A stretch of 64,000 bases of DNA from Amyelois transitella (lineage: Eukaryota > Arthropoda > Insecta > Lepidoptera > Pyralidae), in NCBI RefSeq assembly GCF_032362555.1, contig NC_083515.1:6545001-6609000 (forward strand), read 5' to 3'. The notes beneath the pieces are model-generated. The model was not told the DNA's origin and made no database searches. It saw only the letters and a list, made by a program, of their open reading frames with translations. Shown piece after piece: positions 1 to 11,265 of this stretch (its first letter is position 1; the number at the start of each line of letters is the position of its first letter). The translations under genes were made by a program, and so were the position numbers.

Positions 1-1419
1 ATAATTTATTTATTTTAATAGAAATTATCAGAACTTGATGTCATAGAATATACTTAATAAAACTATGCTTGATTTTGAGAGAACTAGCATTTTATCGCCT
101 AACAAAAGATGAGAAAAATCACAATTCATGATCGTTTGCGATAAATCTTTCGTCTTTGGCATTTTGAACTAGTCGATAGCATTATGAATTCGCAAATATG
201 TATTCTGTTTTTAAAATCATCATCGTCGAGGTTTCGAATACAAGTTCTATTTCATCCTGCATGCAATATAAAGGCATGATATTAACCATTGGTTTTTGTG
301 AATAAATCTAGTCTTAACGAGTCTTCATTGCATAATATTTCCCGCTTCAATTTAATGTCAATAAATTGTCAGTCGTGTGTCTTTTCATTCAAATTAGTTT
401 AAATCACGTTTGGCGTGTCGAACATTACATCACTTCTCTAAATAGGCATCACTTTTTGTTGGTACGAAGACCACAGTAATTGTGATTGAATCTATAATTT
501 GACTCTACATTGCAAAATATCCGGTATGAAGATACCGAATATAATAACTATAGAATGCTAAACAACTTGCACTTTAACTTTTTAATATAGTTGCTTCTGT
601 AGTTATTATTCAAAATCTATAAATTTAGTGGTCAAGTAATTTGCTTTTTAGGAAAATTTTGATAAATCGATCAAACAGGTAATAGGTAAGTAATCCAGAT
701 CTTCATTTACCACTAATACTGGATTTATAGTAAACTGCAATAGTAATATCTTTAAGTGAAACTTGTGAAAGTGAAACTTAGAGAATGAAAATTTTGACAC
801 TTGTGTAAATTGTATGATTTGCCGAACATTTTGATGCAATTAATCGATTAGCTGTCCCTTCCAGCGTCTTCACTTATTTCTATCTTTTTACCTATATGAT
901 AACTTCAAACTTGTGTCTTGCAATTAATAAATCAAAATTATAAAAGCGGTTGTATCTAATTAATCCACCTCTATATTTAGCTCGGTGTGAGTGGCATCCA
1001 TACTAAGGCGAACCACCCCTGTCATTAATCTCATCTCTTCGCTAGCAAAAACTAGACTAAACGCCTAGCGAAAGAATTTCAATACAATTCCAGCTCGAAT
1101 TCAAAATTTCATCTAAACTGAACATGTCTTCGTGGTTATAAAATTGTCGGGTTTATTTATTTATTAGGTTTTTCCTAGCAACTTTTCATGCACGCTTAAA
1201 ATAACAATCGAACCAGCATCTTTTTTCTTCTAAATGAGATCTTGAAAATATGAGATGGATTTCATTGTTTTCTCTTGTGATCTGTTTGTTTGAATTAATA
1301 TATGGTATAGAGCTAGTATGTTGATTGTAGGTACTTATCCTCATTATTAATCTATTATTGACTTTATTCCATTATCTGGGGAGAGAAACGAAACTTAGTT
1401 TAAATGTTTTAAGGAACAT

Positions 1420-1567
1420 ATATACAATACATATATAAAATCAGACCTCTTTCTCAGAGGGGTAGGCAGAGACTACCTCTTTCCACTTGCCACGATCTCT
1501 GCATATTTCCTTCGGTTCATCCACATTCATAACTCTCTTCATGCAAGCTCGGCGGTTTCGGGTACTT
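1420..1567 (-). repeat. Interspersed repeat, family B (CCCGAAACC...GGCGTGATTT, ATGTATG tail)
   Basis: Read on the minus strand it runs from GGGTACTT-like/CCGAAACCGCC through AGAGATCGTGGCAAGTGGAA and GTCTCTGCCTACCCCTC to an AT-rich tail. Three other copies lie at 11,157-11,265, 52,503-52,660 and 59,036-59,125 on the plus strand. The recurring 3' end with an ATGTATG tail suggests the 3' end of a non-LTR retrotransposon or a SINE using one. The clade is not assigned. Confidence 0.6.
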
Positions 1568-1898
1568 AAGGAAACTTTTGTAAATTTCTTCAAGATTTAA
1601 AGATGTAACCATAACTCGTGCTAACGAGCGATACTGGCTTTTCATATATATTCATTTCCGAGGAGCATGTTTTTATTACCCGTATATGTGGTCATTAAAT
1701 ATTCAGCACACGTTTCGTATTCGGCCTACCCGTGATCTTGCCGTAACGCGATTTGTCAGCCCAAAATGATCGGTGTATTATCGTTATGTCTAATGTGACG
1801 AAATTATTCATCTCCCACGCTTTATACACCCGTTTTCGTAATGATTGCCTTTTGAGTATACGCTTCTACGTGTAATTCTTGTAGCAAGTTATGAGTTT

Positions 1899-1963
1899 CA
1901 TTATCACTGTCATCTGCAGGATCAGAGACCCTTATCATGGCTCTGAAGATGATAGTGTTAATA
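1899..1963. repeat. 65-nt imperfect hairpin
   Basis: The outer arms (ATTATCACTGTCATCT and AGATGATAGTGTTAAT) pair at 14 of 16 positions, and an inner stem pairs CAGAGACC with GGCTCTG around a short CTTATCAT loop. Size and shape resemble a microRNA precursor, but I do not recognise a known insect microRNA and decayed transposon ends can look the same. Confidence 0.35.
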
Positions 1964-3067
1964 TGTCTTATAGATGTCGATTAGTTACATTAATTATCTA
2001 AGTAGGGACACTAGTGAACATTTAGATAAATACGAAATCGACAAAAAGATCGATAAACTGAAACACGTCTTTACTACTTCAAGATATTATCAAACCTCAT
2101 CAACATATAGATGAAAAAAATCTATGTAAAAAAGGACACATACTGTGGAAGAAATTGATCGCATCCGATAGTGATCTTATTATTTGGTACAGAGCAAAAA
2201 CGAAATGAGCAAAAAATTCTCGTATCTTTGAATTGATTGGCATTCAATGGCCGCGCCGTACGAAATAGGTACACTCCAGAGTCATCTCGCTTGCTGTATA
2301 ATACAATAACATTGACTACAAATACATCGCCAACTGCACATGGTACATGAAATTAAATAAAAGTCCAAATGTGATATGAGATCACTTCAATGATATAGAT
2401 CTTGTTAAATATCAGACTAAGGATTAGTTTCATCGGCTGTCCGCTGCTTAGAACTCTCTTACTGACCCAACGGAAAAGCTTTGGTCCATTACTAAATCAG
2501 ATAAGCGAAGGTGATTTTACAAAACAAACATTGTAGCTATGTGGCTAAAAAAAACAATTAATCTAGTATTAAATTAAGCTTCTATCTATAAGTATACTTC
2601 GATAACATCTCTACATCCTATCAAATATGAGGATCTGTATGTACGTAAGTGATCTTTTATCATAGACAAGAGTTTGATTGGACTCAATTCATTGGAGTGT
2701 AAGTTATTATGATCTTGTTACGATGATTACAAGGAAAAAGTAAATAACCAAACGACTTTCTCGCGTGACTCGGAACAACCGTTTGCCTCTCAACGCATCT
2801 TTTTAATGTAGCCGAGAGTATCAGCGCTAAAATTGAGATGTAATGTGTGACATGTAATACACATGTTACTTACATTTAATAAATACATTAAGTAAAATTG
2901 TTGATTTATACTTTTCGTTATTTTTTTTTCTACTTTTTTTTTATTTATTGCACTTTTTTATTAGTATATCATTTGTTTTTGTGTGCATTTGAGCTACGAA
3001 ATAATTTGGGATTGTATAAAGGCCAAAGAGTATGTTTCATTTATTTATTTATCACAATCAATACGAA

Positions 3068-3272
3068 AGATGTTTCCCATGCATGTCATAGAAGGCGACT
3101 AAGGGAAAAGCCAATAAAATTTGGATTGAAGGCGATGGACTAGCGATCAGTCGCTGTTTAAATTCCAACATTAAGCCATACAGCTACATGTGACCTTTCA
3201 GTCTTTTCAAGACTGTTTGCTCTGTCTACCCCGCAAGAGATTTAGACGTGATTATATGCATGTATGTATGTT
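3068..3272 (+). repeat. ATGTATG-tailed short retroelement, family A
   Basis: Family A reads, in sense, CCCATGGATGTCGTAAAAGG, CGACTAAGGGA, GGCGATGGGCTAGC, TGTCACTATTTGAATCTC, TCTGTCTACCCCGCAAGG and then GACGTGATTATATG with an ATGTATG tail. This copy lacks the first part and is moderately diverged. Its end has the same form as family B. I found no tRNA-like head, so a SINE in the strict sense is not proven. Confidence 0.65.
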
Positions 3273-3894
3273 TCGGGATTCCAAATAAGAATGAATGACA
3301 TGGAAGAGCGGTAACTAAACAAAGTTTAATTAAACCAACTTTATGCTCCTTTGTTAGTTATTATTTTCAAACAAATTTGAATAATAACCATTTTTATGTA
3401 TGTAAGTAGTTTTAAAACCAAACCAACCAGCGTCATAACAAATTTAAATTCCATACAATCAGAGCATGCCTTCACCGCCATGCGAATGGGTTATTTAGAA
3501 CTGATACCATCAAAATTACTCTCTTTGTCAGATCGTAATTAAATTCTCTCATAATTTTCTCATTCACAAAACACTTTTGAAGAACCATTTCGATTATTAT
3601 CGCTGACTATTTTGAGAGTAAGCATTTTTGTTTCTATTCATATAAGAATAGGATGAGTGAAATAACTATTACTACGAGACTAACTGACCTGTTTTATTAC
3701 CAATACGATTTGCAATTAGGTACTCGTACTACGAGTATATGAAGAATATATTGGTCTGTAAAATGAAGGCTGGTAAGGGTTTTAATAAAATCCGGGTTAC
3801 CTTTCTGAAACAACTGTCATTACTAAAAATTTCAATATAGCTATTGCATAGCCAATCTCTTTTTTTACAACAGATTTATGTTTATCCATTTGAA

Positions 3895-4112
3895 TTATTT
3901 AAAATCCGGTTGGTATGCCGAGAAACATCCGATATAAAGATGTTTTAGATGTAAATACATCGACGATGGGCTAGCAACCTGTCACTATTTGAATCTCAAT
4001 TTCATCAATTCAATCACCTGGGTGTGTCCATTTAGTCTTTTCGGGACCGTTGGCTCTGTCTACCCCGCAAGGTATATAAGCGTGATTAATGTATGTATGA
4101 TTGGTAGACAGT
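3895..4112 (+). repeat. Family A copy, diverged 5' half
   Basis: The 3' half is clear: GATGGGCTAGCAACCTGTCA, then CTATTTGAATCTC, then TCTGTCTACCCCGCAAGG and an ATGTATGATTGG end. The upstream half is poorly conserved. Confidence 0.6.
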
Positions 4113-4439
4113 AGATTATCCTAACGACTTATTGTAACCGTAAGAAAATTCGTTAACATAGGTAGGTACATACTAATGTGCTTACGATAGTAGTCGAAGT
4201 TTCTTGAAGTTGATTATTCGTCGCATGGGATGAGTTTCCCCATAATTTATTTAATTTTGGTCCTATATACATATATTTATTTTACTTTGCTCTTATTATG
4301 ATGAAAGACACACATTTTGGACGAATGCAATATATTATGTCGATAAAGCTATGGTCTATACCAATTTACATCAGTACATCAATAAATGCATTTGTTTCGT
4401 TGAAAATTGTCCAACTGAAGCAAAAGCTGCACTAGAAAA

Positions 4440-4612
4440 ATGTACCTTGTCCCTTAGTTGTCTTTTACGACGTCCATGGGAAATAGATGGAGTGGATAAG
4501 AACTTTAGTGGCGTACCTACACGGCGAAACATACCTACATTTAAGGTCTTTAGCCCTTACGGGGTGGTAGACAGAACCAACAGCTTCGAAAAGACTAGAC
4601 CACGTCCAAAAA
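4440..4612 (-). repeat. Rearranged family A fragments
   Basis: Two minus-strand pieces occur in swapped order. The 5'-half piece (around the CATGGGAAATAGATGGAGTG stretch) lies at 4,442-4,500 and the 3'-half piece (CCCTTACGGGGTGGTAGACA) at about 4,545-4,605. In an ordinary minus-strand copy the order would be the reverse, so this is either a rearranged copy or two insertions. Confidence 0.45.
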
Positions 4613-5289
4613 GTTAAATGTTCTTGTACAATTAAATGTCCCTCCTCGCAAATGCAAATATATTCCGAAATTATGTTAATGAAGGCGCAATGAAGTAATC
4701 AAACGAAGCTATGAATGCAATGCAGTTACCAAATGTAGAAATTCTTTGGACTAGGTTTCGTTCTGTGGAAATAATTTCACCTTCAGATTTGGTATTCTAG
4801 AGGTTCTAAGTTCTAAATATTCTAGATGTTTGGTGTAGTTTAGTTCAAACAAAATAAATGCACCGTGGTTTACTTTTCTTCACAAAGAGCAGACTAATGA
4901 TATTTTCATGATATATTTTAAATAAATTAAGTAAATATTTAAACCTAGATAATTCTTTGTAAATTATCTAATTATTCGTAAATTATTGCTGAAAATGAAT
5001 ATTTATTGTTTTTGTATGTTGTTTTCTCTGTAAAAGTGATCCTACTTTTTTTCCAGCAATTCTTTACAATTTATTTCGTTGATATAATAAATACCTATAC
5101 TGACCGTATTAAGGGAAATCAAACAGCGCTCCAATAATCTAGGCACAGTTTCCTTCAAAACTGAGCTGATATCGAAACGAGTCCCGGCTGAGTTTGAAAC
5201 ACTTTCAAAACGTTCCACTTCACTCAAGTTAGCACAAAGTTAGTAGTCCTTACACAATTTATAATCACGTCTCAACAATGCAGTTTCAC

Positions 5290-6300
5290 TTTCTATAGAG
5301 CGAGCACGATCGGTCACGAGTCGGGAAAGGCCGTAGAAGAAATACCGGAACGCGATCTCCGCAAAACTTCAGCCGGCGACGATTCCGCAGCGAAAACACG
5401 GACCCTGCGAACCAGCACGCCGCTCGACCGACGAACAGCGACTGTGATAACGATACTCACTCCGAATGAACCTGCAAAACGAAACTCTCCATAGACAGCG
5501 TATAAGCTCGCCTCTCTCTCGCCACCCGGCGACGCACTTAACACATCCTCCTTTCCAGATCTCAACCCTCCTCTCGACACAACAAGATACATATTCGGAC
5601 AACAATCTCCACCCGACTCGTCTCGTTCCGAACGCGTAACGAGTTTACGGTACGTAAATCGTAGTAGATTTGTTTTTCAGCTTCGCCACTGTAATTCAGT
5701 TCTTCATTGAACCTCACAGAGCGCTTTTTCCCTAATCAGTTCCAGTTAAATAGAGCCTTCTTTTATACAACCTGCTGCCTAGTAGCCTATGTAGGGAACG
5801 CTGAATAACCGCTATGGACAAGATGCCAACTTTCTAAACTAAACCTATCCGGCCGGTGAATTACGTTATTTTTATTGGAAGTCTAGAAACAATAACAATA
5901 AAGCATTAAGAAGATTGGGTGCCGTTGCGATCGTCTGCGAGACGTTTCGTAATTTTGTGCTGTTTTGTGTTGCGCGTTTTCCGCTTCACAAGTTGCGGTT
6001 TTACTTTCGGTGTCAATTACTGCGGTCGGAGCATTGTGGGGCTTCGGCAAATTGGATACCAACCCTCTAAACTAGATTAGACCACCTTCTGAAGGCTGTT
6101 CGGCATTACACAACGCGTAAATGTCGCGTAATCTCTTCGGAGTTAAAAATAGGTCGCGAGTTGTTGTTTACTAGAAAAGAGCTCCCTAACTTGCAGAGGT
6201 CGGATGCGATATCGATATGCGAGTTTGCGGAGGCATCGAAATATTGAAACCGTAAACCCTTCCGAGGATCCCACGACGATTCCGAACTGGGTCAGTAAAC
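5290..6300. promoter_or_regulatory. GC- and CpG-richer island, possible distal promoter or 5' exon
   Basis: About 1 kb clearly richer in G+C and CpG than the surrounding DNA (for example 5,300-5,640 and 5,930-6,300). On the minus strand it contains a donor-like site at about 5,461 (CGGA then GTGAGTAT). The two minus-strand frames open here (5,314-5,605) overlap each other and show no domain. A non-coding first exon or promoter of a gene extending out of the window would fit; no transcription evidence is available from sequence alone. Confidence 0.3.
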
Positions 6301-8415
6301 GCGACCGTACAGTAAAGTCAAATTCATGTTGTTCAAATATAACTTTGAAGCAGTCATAAACTTTTTAGATCATGATTATGACCTAATTGTAAAGAATGTA
6401 TTTTTGTCGCGTCTCGTGTGAGACCCCGTCAGTAAACAACATATAAATTTTATCATTTCACACAATCAACATGACCGAGATCACAGAAACATCGTGGGAA
6501 TAACACTCGTTCTTTTGGATACCATACCTACTCTGTAGATGGAAAACATGGTCCTTTATATGCCAGATTAAAAGATACTACGATCATTTTCCATCATGAA
6601 CTGACACAATCCATATGTTCGAGTACCATATAAAATTTTTCTTCCTATTCAAAGGGTAGCATCTTGTAAGCTTGAAGACCTTACTTATTTTTCCACTAGA
6701 AAAATCAATTATCTGCCTGTCAACTGAAATCAATAAAACAAGGAAAACTTGCAACTTGTGTACGTTGCCTAAAGTAAAATGCCACCGGGACCATTCCATT
6801 TTCCGACTTCCCACTTTGAGATGACTGACGGTGACGTCATACCGTGGCACTCTGCGGATCCAATAAAATTCCGATACGTTCGGAATGTTGTTTCAACGAT
6901 CAAACTGATATGAGTTGAAATAGGTATCGCCGCCAGTTGGAAGATACTACTTTTGAACCCAACTTTATTTCAGCTTATATAGGTAGTTTCATTCAAAAAT
7001 AAAGATAATCAAACTCAAACAAGAATCATACAATATTTTTTTGCAATAAAGGAACGTGATTCATTATCATGTTCCTTCAGAAAAAGTAGGTGTTTAACTT
7101 TGGCAAAATTTCATCGAAAATCTAATGTTTCCGTTTGGTAATGTAAATAACGTTGTATTAAAATTTTCGCTAATGCCACAAACCGAACGAAATCTAGAAA
7201 TTTTTGAATCTGTCGAAAACAAACATTGTTTCTTGAAAATTAATAATAAAAGATACCTACATAATACAGTAACACGCTTAACAAGTAGTCACTTATAAGT
7301 TTTTTTTTTCAGTATAAAGACCCTATAAAAATATGTAGGTATAATGATATTTTCATGACCCTCCCCTTCAACATGCAACTTTCCCGTGAAACTTCGCTAT
7401 GGTAATCTTATTTTAATATAAGCAAAATATTTTGTTAGGTATTGACTACCCTATTTTCTGAAATAATAAAGTTCGAGGGGTGCATATAGAACAAGTACGA
7501 ATTAACTTAATATAAGAACGTTACATTTGCATTTATCAATCAAAATAAGTATATGAATAATTAATTGTTAATGATCTTTGATGCATATAGGCACTTAGTC
7601 AATTTACCTATTTATTTAAGTGGCATACTTAATGTTTAAAAAATATATAGACTAAACGAAGATCTGTTAAATTATAGTTTTAAAGTAAAACCTACCTGTA
7701 CCTAAATACAATTAATAATTCAGTGGTCAAACTAAGAAATGAGAGAGAAAAATAGTTATCAATATTTTCTTCTCATACAAAATTAACAAACGAAATAATA
7801 CTAACCAAATACATAATAATTTTACAATATGAGGTTCATTAAATTGCTACTTTGGCAATTTAATAACTTATTTGTAAAATGTCAGAATGGAATACAATTG
7901 CGTGAACTATATGAGATCCAAAGTCAAGAACTAAGGTTTGGGTTCAATAGTTAACTGAAGATCGTTTTGGGCACGGTTGGGTACGTCACATAACAATACA
8001 AGGGAATGTTATCATGATTGATTAACTTTATTGCAAGAGGGTACATAATAGCTTCGACAATCGCGCGTAGCTATACATCCTGTTATTTTATATTGATGTC
8101 ATAAAAATGTTTATTTCGGTCTCCTTATTAGGATAAAGCTGTTGAGGAACATCAATAATAACAAGATACAAATAAATATTAAATTTACGGACGAATTAGG
8201 AAAAATGACAATTCACGGTTATCGTTCTACTTCATTTTTTATTAGGTACGTATTAGTTGTTTACGGACGTCTATGCTTCATACTAAAACAAACTAATGAA
8301 TAACCAAAAAATATCATAAAAAGAACGAATGATGAATGATCTCTGAATTATTTCTAAATAACCTGTGGGATTATTTAAATGTATCGATTTAGAAGACAAA
8401 ATTAATCTATACTAA

Positions 8416-8946
8416 TCTATACTAATATTAATAAAGCTGAAGAGTTTGTTTTGTTTGTTTGTTTGTTTGTTTAAACGCGCTAATCTCAGAAACTACTGAA
8501 CCGATTTGAATAATTCTATCACTGTTTGATAGTCTATTTATCGAGGAAGGCTATAGGCTACGGATACATTTTATCCCGGATTTCCTACGGGAAACGTCAA
8601 CAATGCAGGTGAAAGTTGAATGAGTCGGTCATCTGCGAGCTTTCCACGCGAACGCTGCGCAAACCAACAAAGATATAGTAAAGTACAGTATATAAATCAG
8701 ACGAATAGGTTTTGAGATATAGTTGTTATAAGCAATTTGCAGCGAAACATTTAATACGGCGAACCAGCGTTCTTTCTAATACCGCCTGACCCCCCCCCCC
8801 CCCCCCCCTCACCCCGCATCTTTCGATCGCCCTGCATGCATCACAATTAGCAGCTATAATTGATAAAGCCGAGGAGGATGTTTGCAAAAATAAATATGAT
8901 GCCCAAAATAACTATTCCACGCGGACGAAGTCGCGGGCACAGCTAG
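8416..8946 (+). mobile_element. Non-autonomous Helitron-like element
   Basis: It starts TCTATACTAATATTAATAAA after an A and ends CTAG before a T, the boundaries expected of Helitrons (5' TC, 3' CTRR, insertion between A and T). Just before the end is the imperfect hairpin CGCGGACGAAGTCGCG common to lepidopteran Helitron ends. Near the start is a GTTT run, then ACTGAACCGATTTGAATAAT. It codes for nothing and holds a run of 19 C at 8,790-8,808. The first 10 bp, TCTATACTAA, are tandemly duplicated (8,406 and 8,416), so the left edge is uncertain by 10 bp. Confidence 0.7.
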
Positions 8947-10122
8947 TGATATGATAAAGAAATAACTACTTCAAGGGTACAGAATACCAACAACATTGCT
9001 TTAGTTTTTTTGTATAAAATCAAAGAACATGTCAAACAAATACCTATTTAAACTACTAACTAATGTATTGTAAACGAGATATGATGCCTTAAAGCATTTG
9101 AAATTTTGCTATCGAGCAGAAAGCAAATTTCCTGTTTGGAAGGAAATCGCAACCATGTACAGGAAATCTCAGTAAGTCTAGACGAATTCAGATAAACATA
9201 TAAAAGCGTCCGTAAGCCAATACAGACTGCGAAGTTACTAAAGCTTTAATTTTAGAATCCAAAACCTAAATCAAGTGGAAAATAGTATTTGTACTTGTTG
9301 GGGGCGCCGAATAGGTAGTAGGGACGAAGTTTGTCGGTTATAGAATACCTTGTAGGATGTCGTTTAAAAATTACAAAAAGTTAAGATGAGATAAAGTGGA
9401 CTTTAATAATTAATAGTTTTAATAGTCCCACTTAATAAAGTTCATGAAATATAAGTGGCGAAAAAGTCACATTCACATTAGGGTATAAAAGTGATCCCTA
9501 ATATATTCTCTTCCGGTAAACCTTAGAACTGTTCATGTTGATTTAATAAAATTAAACATTTTCTTCAATGATTATTTATTAAACTTTAATTAAACACAAT
9601 AGAATAAATCTGCCACAAAAGGTGACCTCAATGCTAAAAACTTTTGACTTTTTATAAGTTTTTACCATTAAGGCCGCTTTTAAGATTAAATTATAAGTCC
9701 ACAGATACGTTTTCTATAAGTACTGAATATGCTGTAGCACAAACATTTAAAAACATGCAAATCAAACTTGAAAGACATAGATATGAGACCATCAACATCT
9801 TTTGAGTGCCTTATGAAAATTGGCAGAACATTCTGTGAAGGGTGTACAAAAGCGTGGTTGCATGAGTAACCGTCTAAGCCAGTAGGCGCCGCAACAAAAG
9901 ATTGGAGCGTTCGCTTCATTCAATAGACGACGTCGAATGAATTATTCAGTGAGTAGAACGGGAAAATCTGGAAAAATTAAACTCCGCATAAGTTATTAGT
10001 TCAACTGACAGGATCCTCTAAGTATGGGCGCGACGGCAAAAACATTATTATTAAAAGTAGGTACCTACATCGGCAATGCCGTCACAAGCAATTCACTCAT
10101 TTTAATGAACTCTTACGTACGA

Positions 10123-10260
10123 GTATAATCACATCTTTATCCCTTACAGAGTAGACAGGGCTAAAGCCTCTAAAAGACTGAATGGTCACATTCAGTAAGA
10201 TTAAGGATGGAATTGCGATTCAAATAGTGACAGGTTGCTTGCCCATCGTATAGCAACTAT
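10123..10260 (-). repeat. Family A fragment
   Basis: It begins ATAATCACATCTTTATCCCT, the reverse complement of the family A 3' end, and continues into GATTCAAATAGTGACAGGTT, reaching the CCCATCG block. The upstream half is missing. Confidence 0.6.
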
Positions 10261-11156
10261 TAATTTCACGTAATTTAAGGTATAAACGGATTTTAGGAAA
10301 ATTACACCTTAAAGGGATAAAGGGGCGGATGAAAGTTTACAAATTGGGTTCACCATCCTCTTACCTTTATTGCCGTAACCATCTACCCAATTATTGGAGG
10401 TTGGCTTTTACAAGTGACACCTCGTTATGCGTAAGAAATCTCCTAGTAACTTCTGCCCTTTACGATAAAGAGGTGTCTACTTAAATGAAATGTCCACCGA
10501 AATCGAAATATGAAAACGATGTCAATTTGTCCAGATGTATGTGGTGTTCACCATTTTTACTTATTAATCTCTTACTAGGGAATTGAAGGAATATGGTCAA
10601 TAGAGTCTCAAGTCGAGTTTTCTTCTATATTCAAAGTAGGTATTCTTCAATACTGTATGCTTTTTATTTGTTACGGCATTACATAACATACTTCTTGAGA
10701 TACATATTTTTCATAGGATATGAAACCTACGTAAGGTATAAAGTTTAATATTCATCATATCAAATGGGGGACTGACCAGGGATTAAAAGAACTTGGATTA
10801 ATTAAAATAATCCGTTTAATGCATTTGAGATATTCCCTTATTTTTTGATATTTCGGCCTACGTGATTCTCGCCTATGAACCAAAGGTTGGTTTTATTATT
10901 AATTCTCGTACCACTCAAACTCGAATCGGTCATATAAAGTCATATCGCACAATTATTCTCTGTGGTACTTATATCGTAATTTGTTAGGCGATGTAGTGAC
11001 ACATAAAACCTTGAAAAAGGTGAAAGGATCCGGCTGTGGGTGCTGGGTGCACGAGAATATAAGTATTACTCATAGTTAGATAATACATAATGTGATTAAT
11101 TCCTTTAGAAATCAAAAACAATAAATACCTAATCTTTGTTTCTTTAATTGTTTTAG

Positions 11157-11265
11157 GATACCCGAAACCAACGATATTGTATGAAGAGACTTATAAATGT
11201 GGACGAAGCAAAAGAAGTGTGCAGGGATCGCGGCAAGTGAAAAGAGGTAGTCTCTGCCTACCCCT
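11157..11265 (+). repeat. Family B copy
   Basis: It runs from GGATACCCGAAACC through GTGTGCAGGGATCGCGGCAA to AGTCTCTGCCTACCCCTC. The usual GGCGTGATTTTATG tail is absent and is replaced by a 37-bp-period duplication. Confidence 0.6.

Larger units (their letters stand above)
1..5289. other. Gene-free AT-rich stretch with decayed repeats
   Basis: No open frame here has an ATG start, splice context or recognisable domain. The stretch carries one minus-strand copy of the CCCGAAACC repeat family (1,420-1,567), plus-strand copies of the ATGTATG-tailed family (3,068-3,272 and 3,895-4,112), a rearranged copy (4,440-4,612) and a 65-nt hairpin (1,899-1,963). It could be intergenic or part of a long intron of a gene outside the window; the sequence does not decide. 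Confidence 0.6.

Noticed and set aside
5314-5605. Two overlapping minus-strand open frames in the GC-rich island
   Set aside because: They overlap in different frames, contain no domain, and are explained by low stop-codon density in GC-rich DNA. Kept only as a possible promoter or non-coding exon.
9686-9919. Minus-strand open frame of 77 codons
   Set aside because: No recognised domain, no splice context that extends it, and amino-acid composition like translated non-coding DNA.
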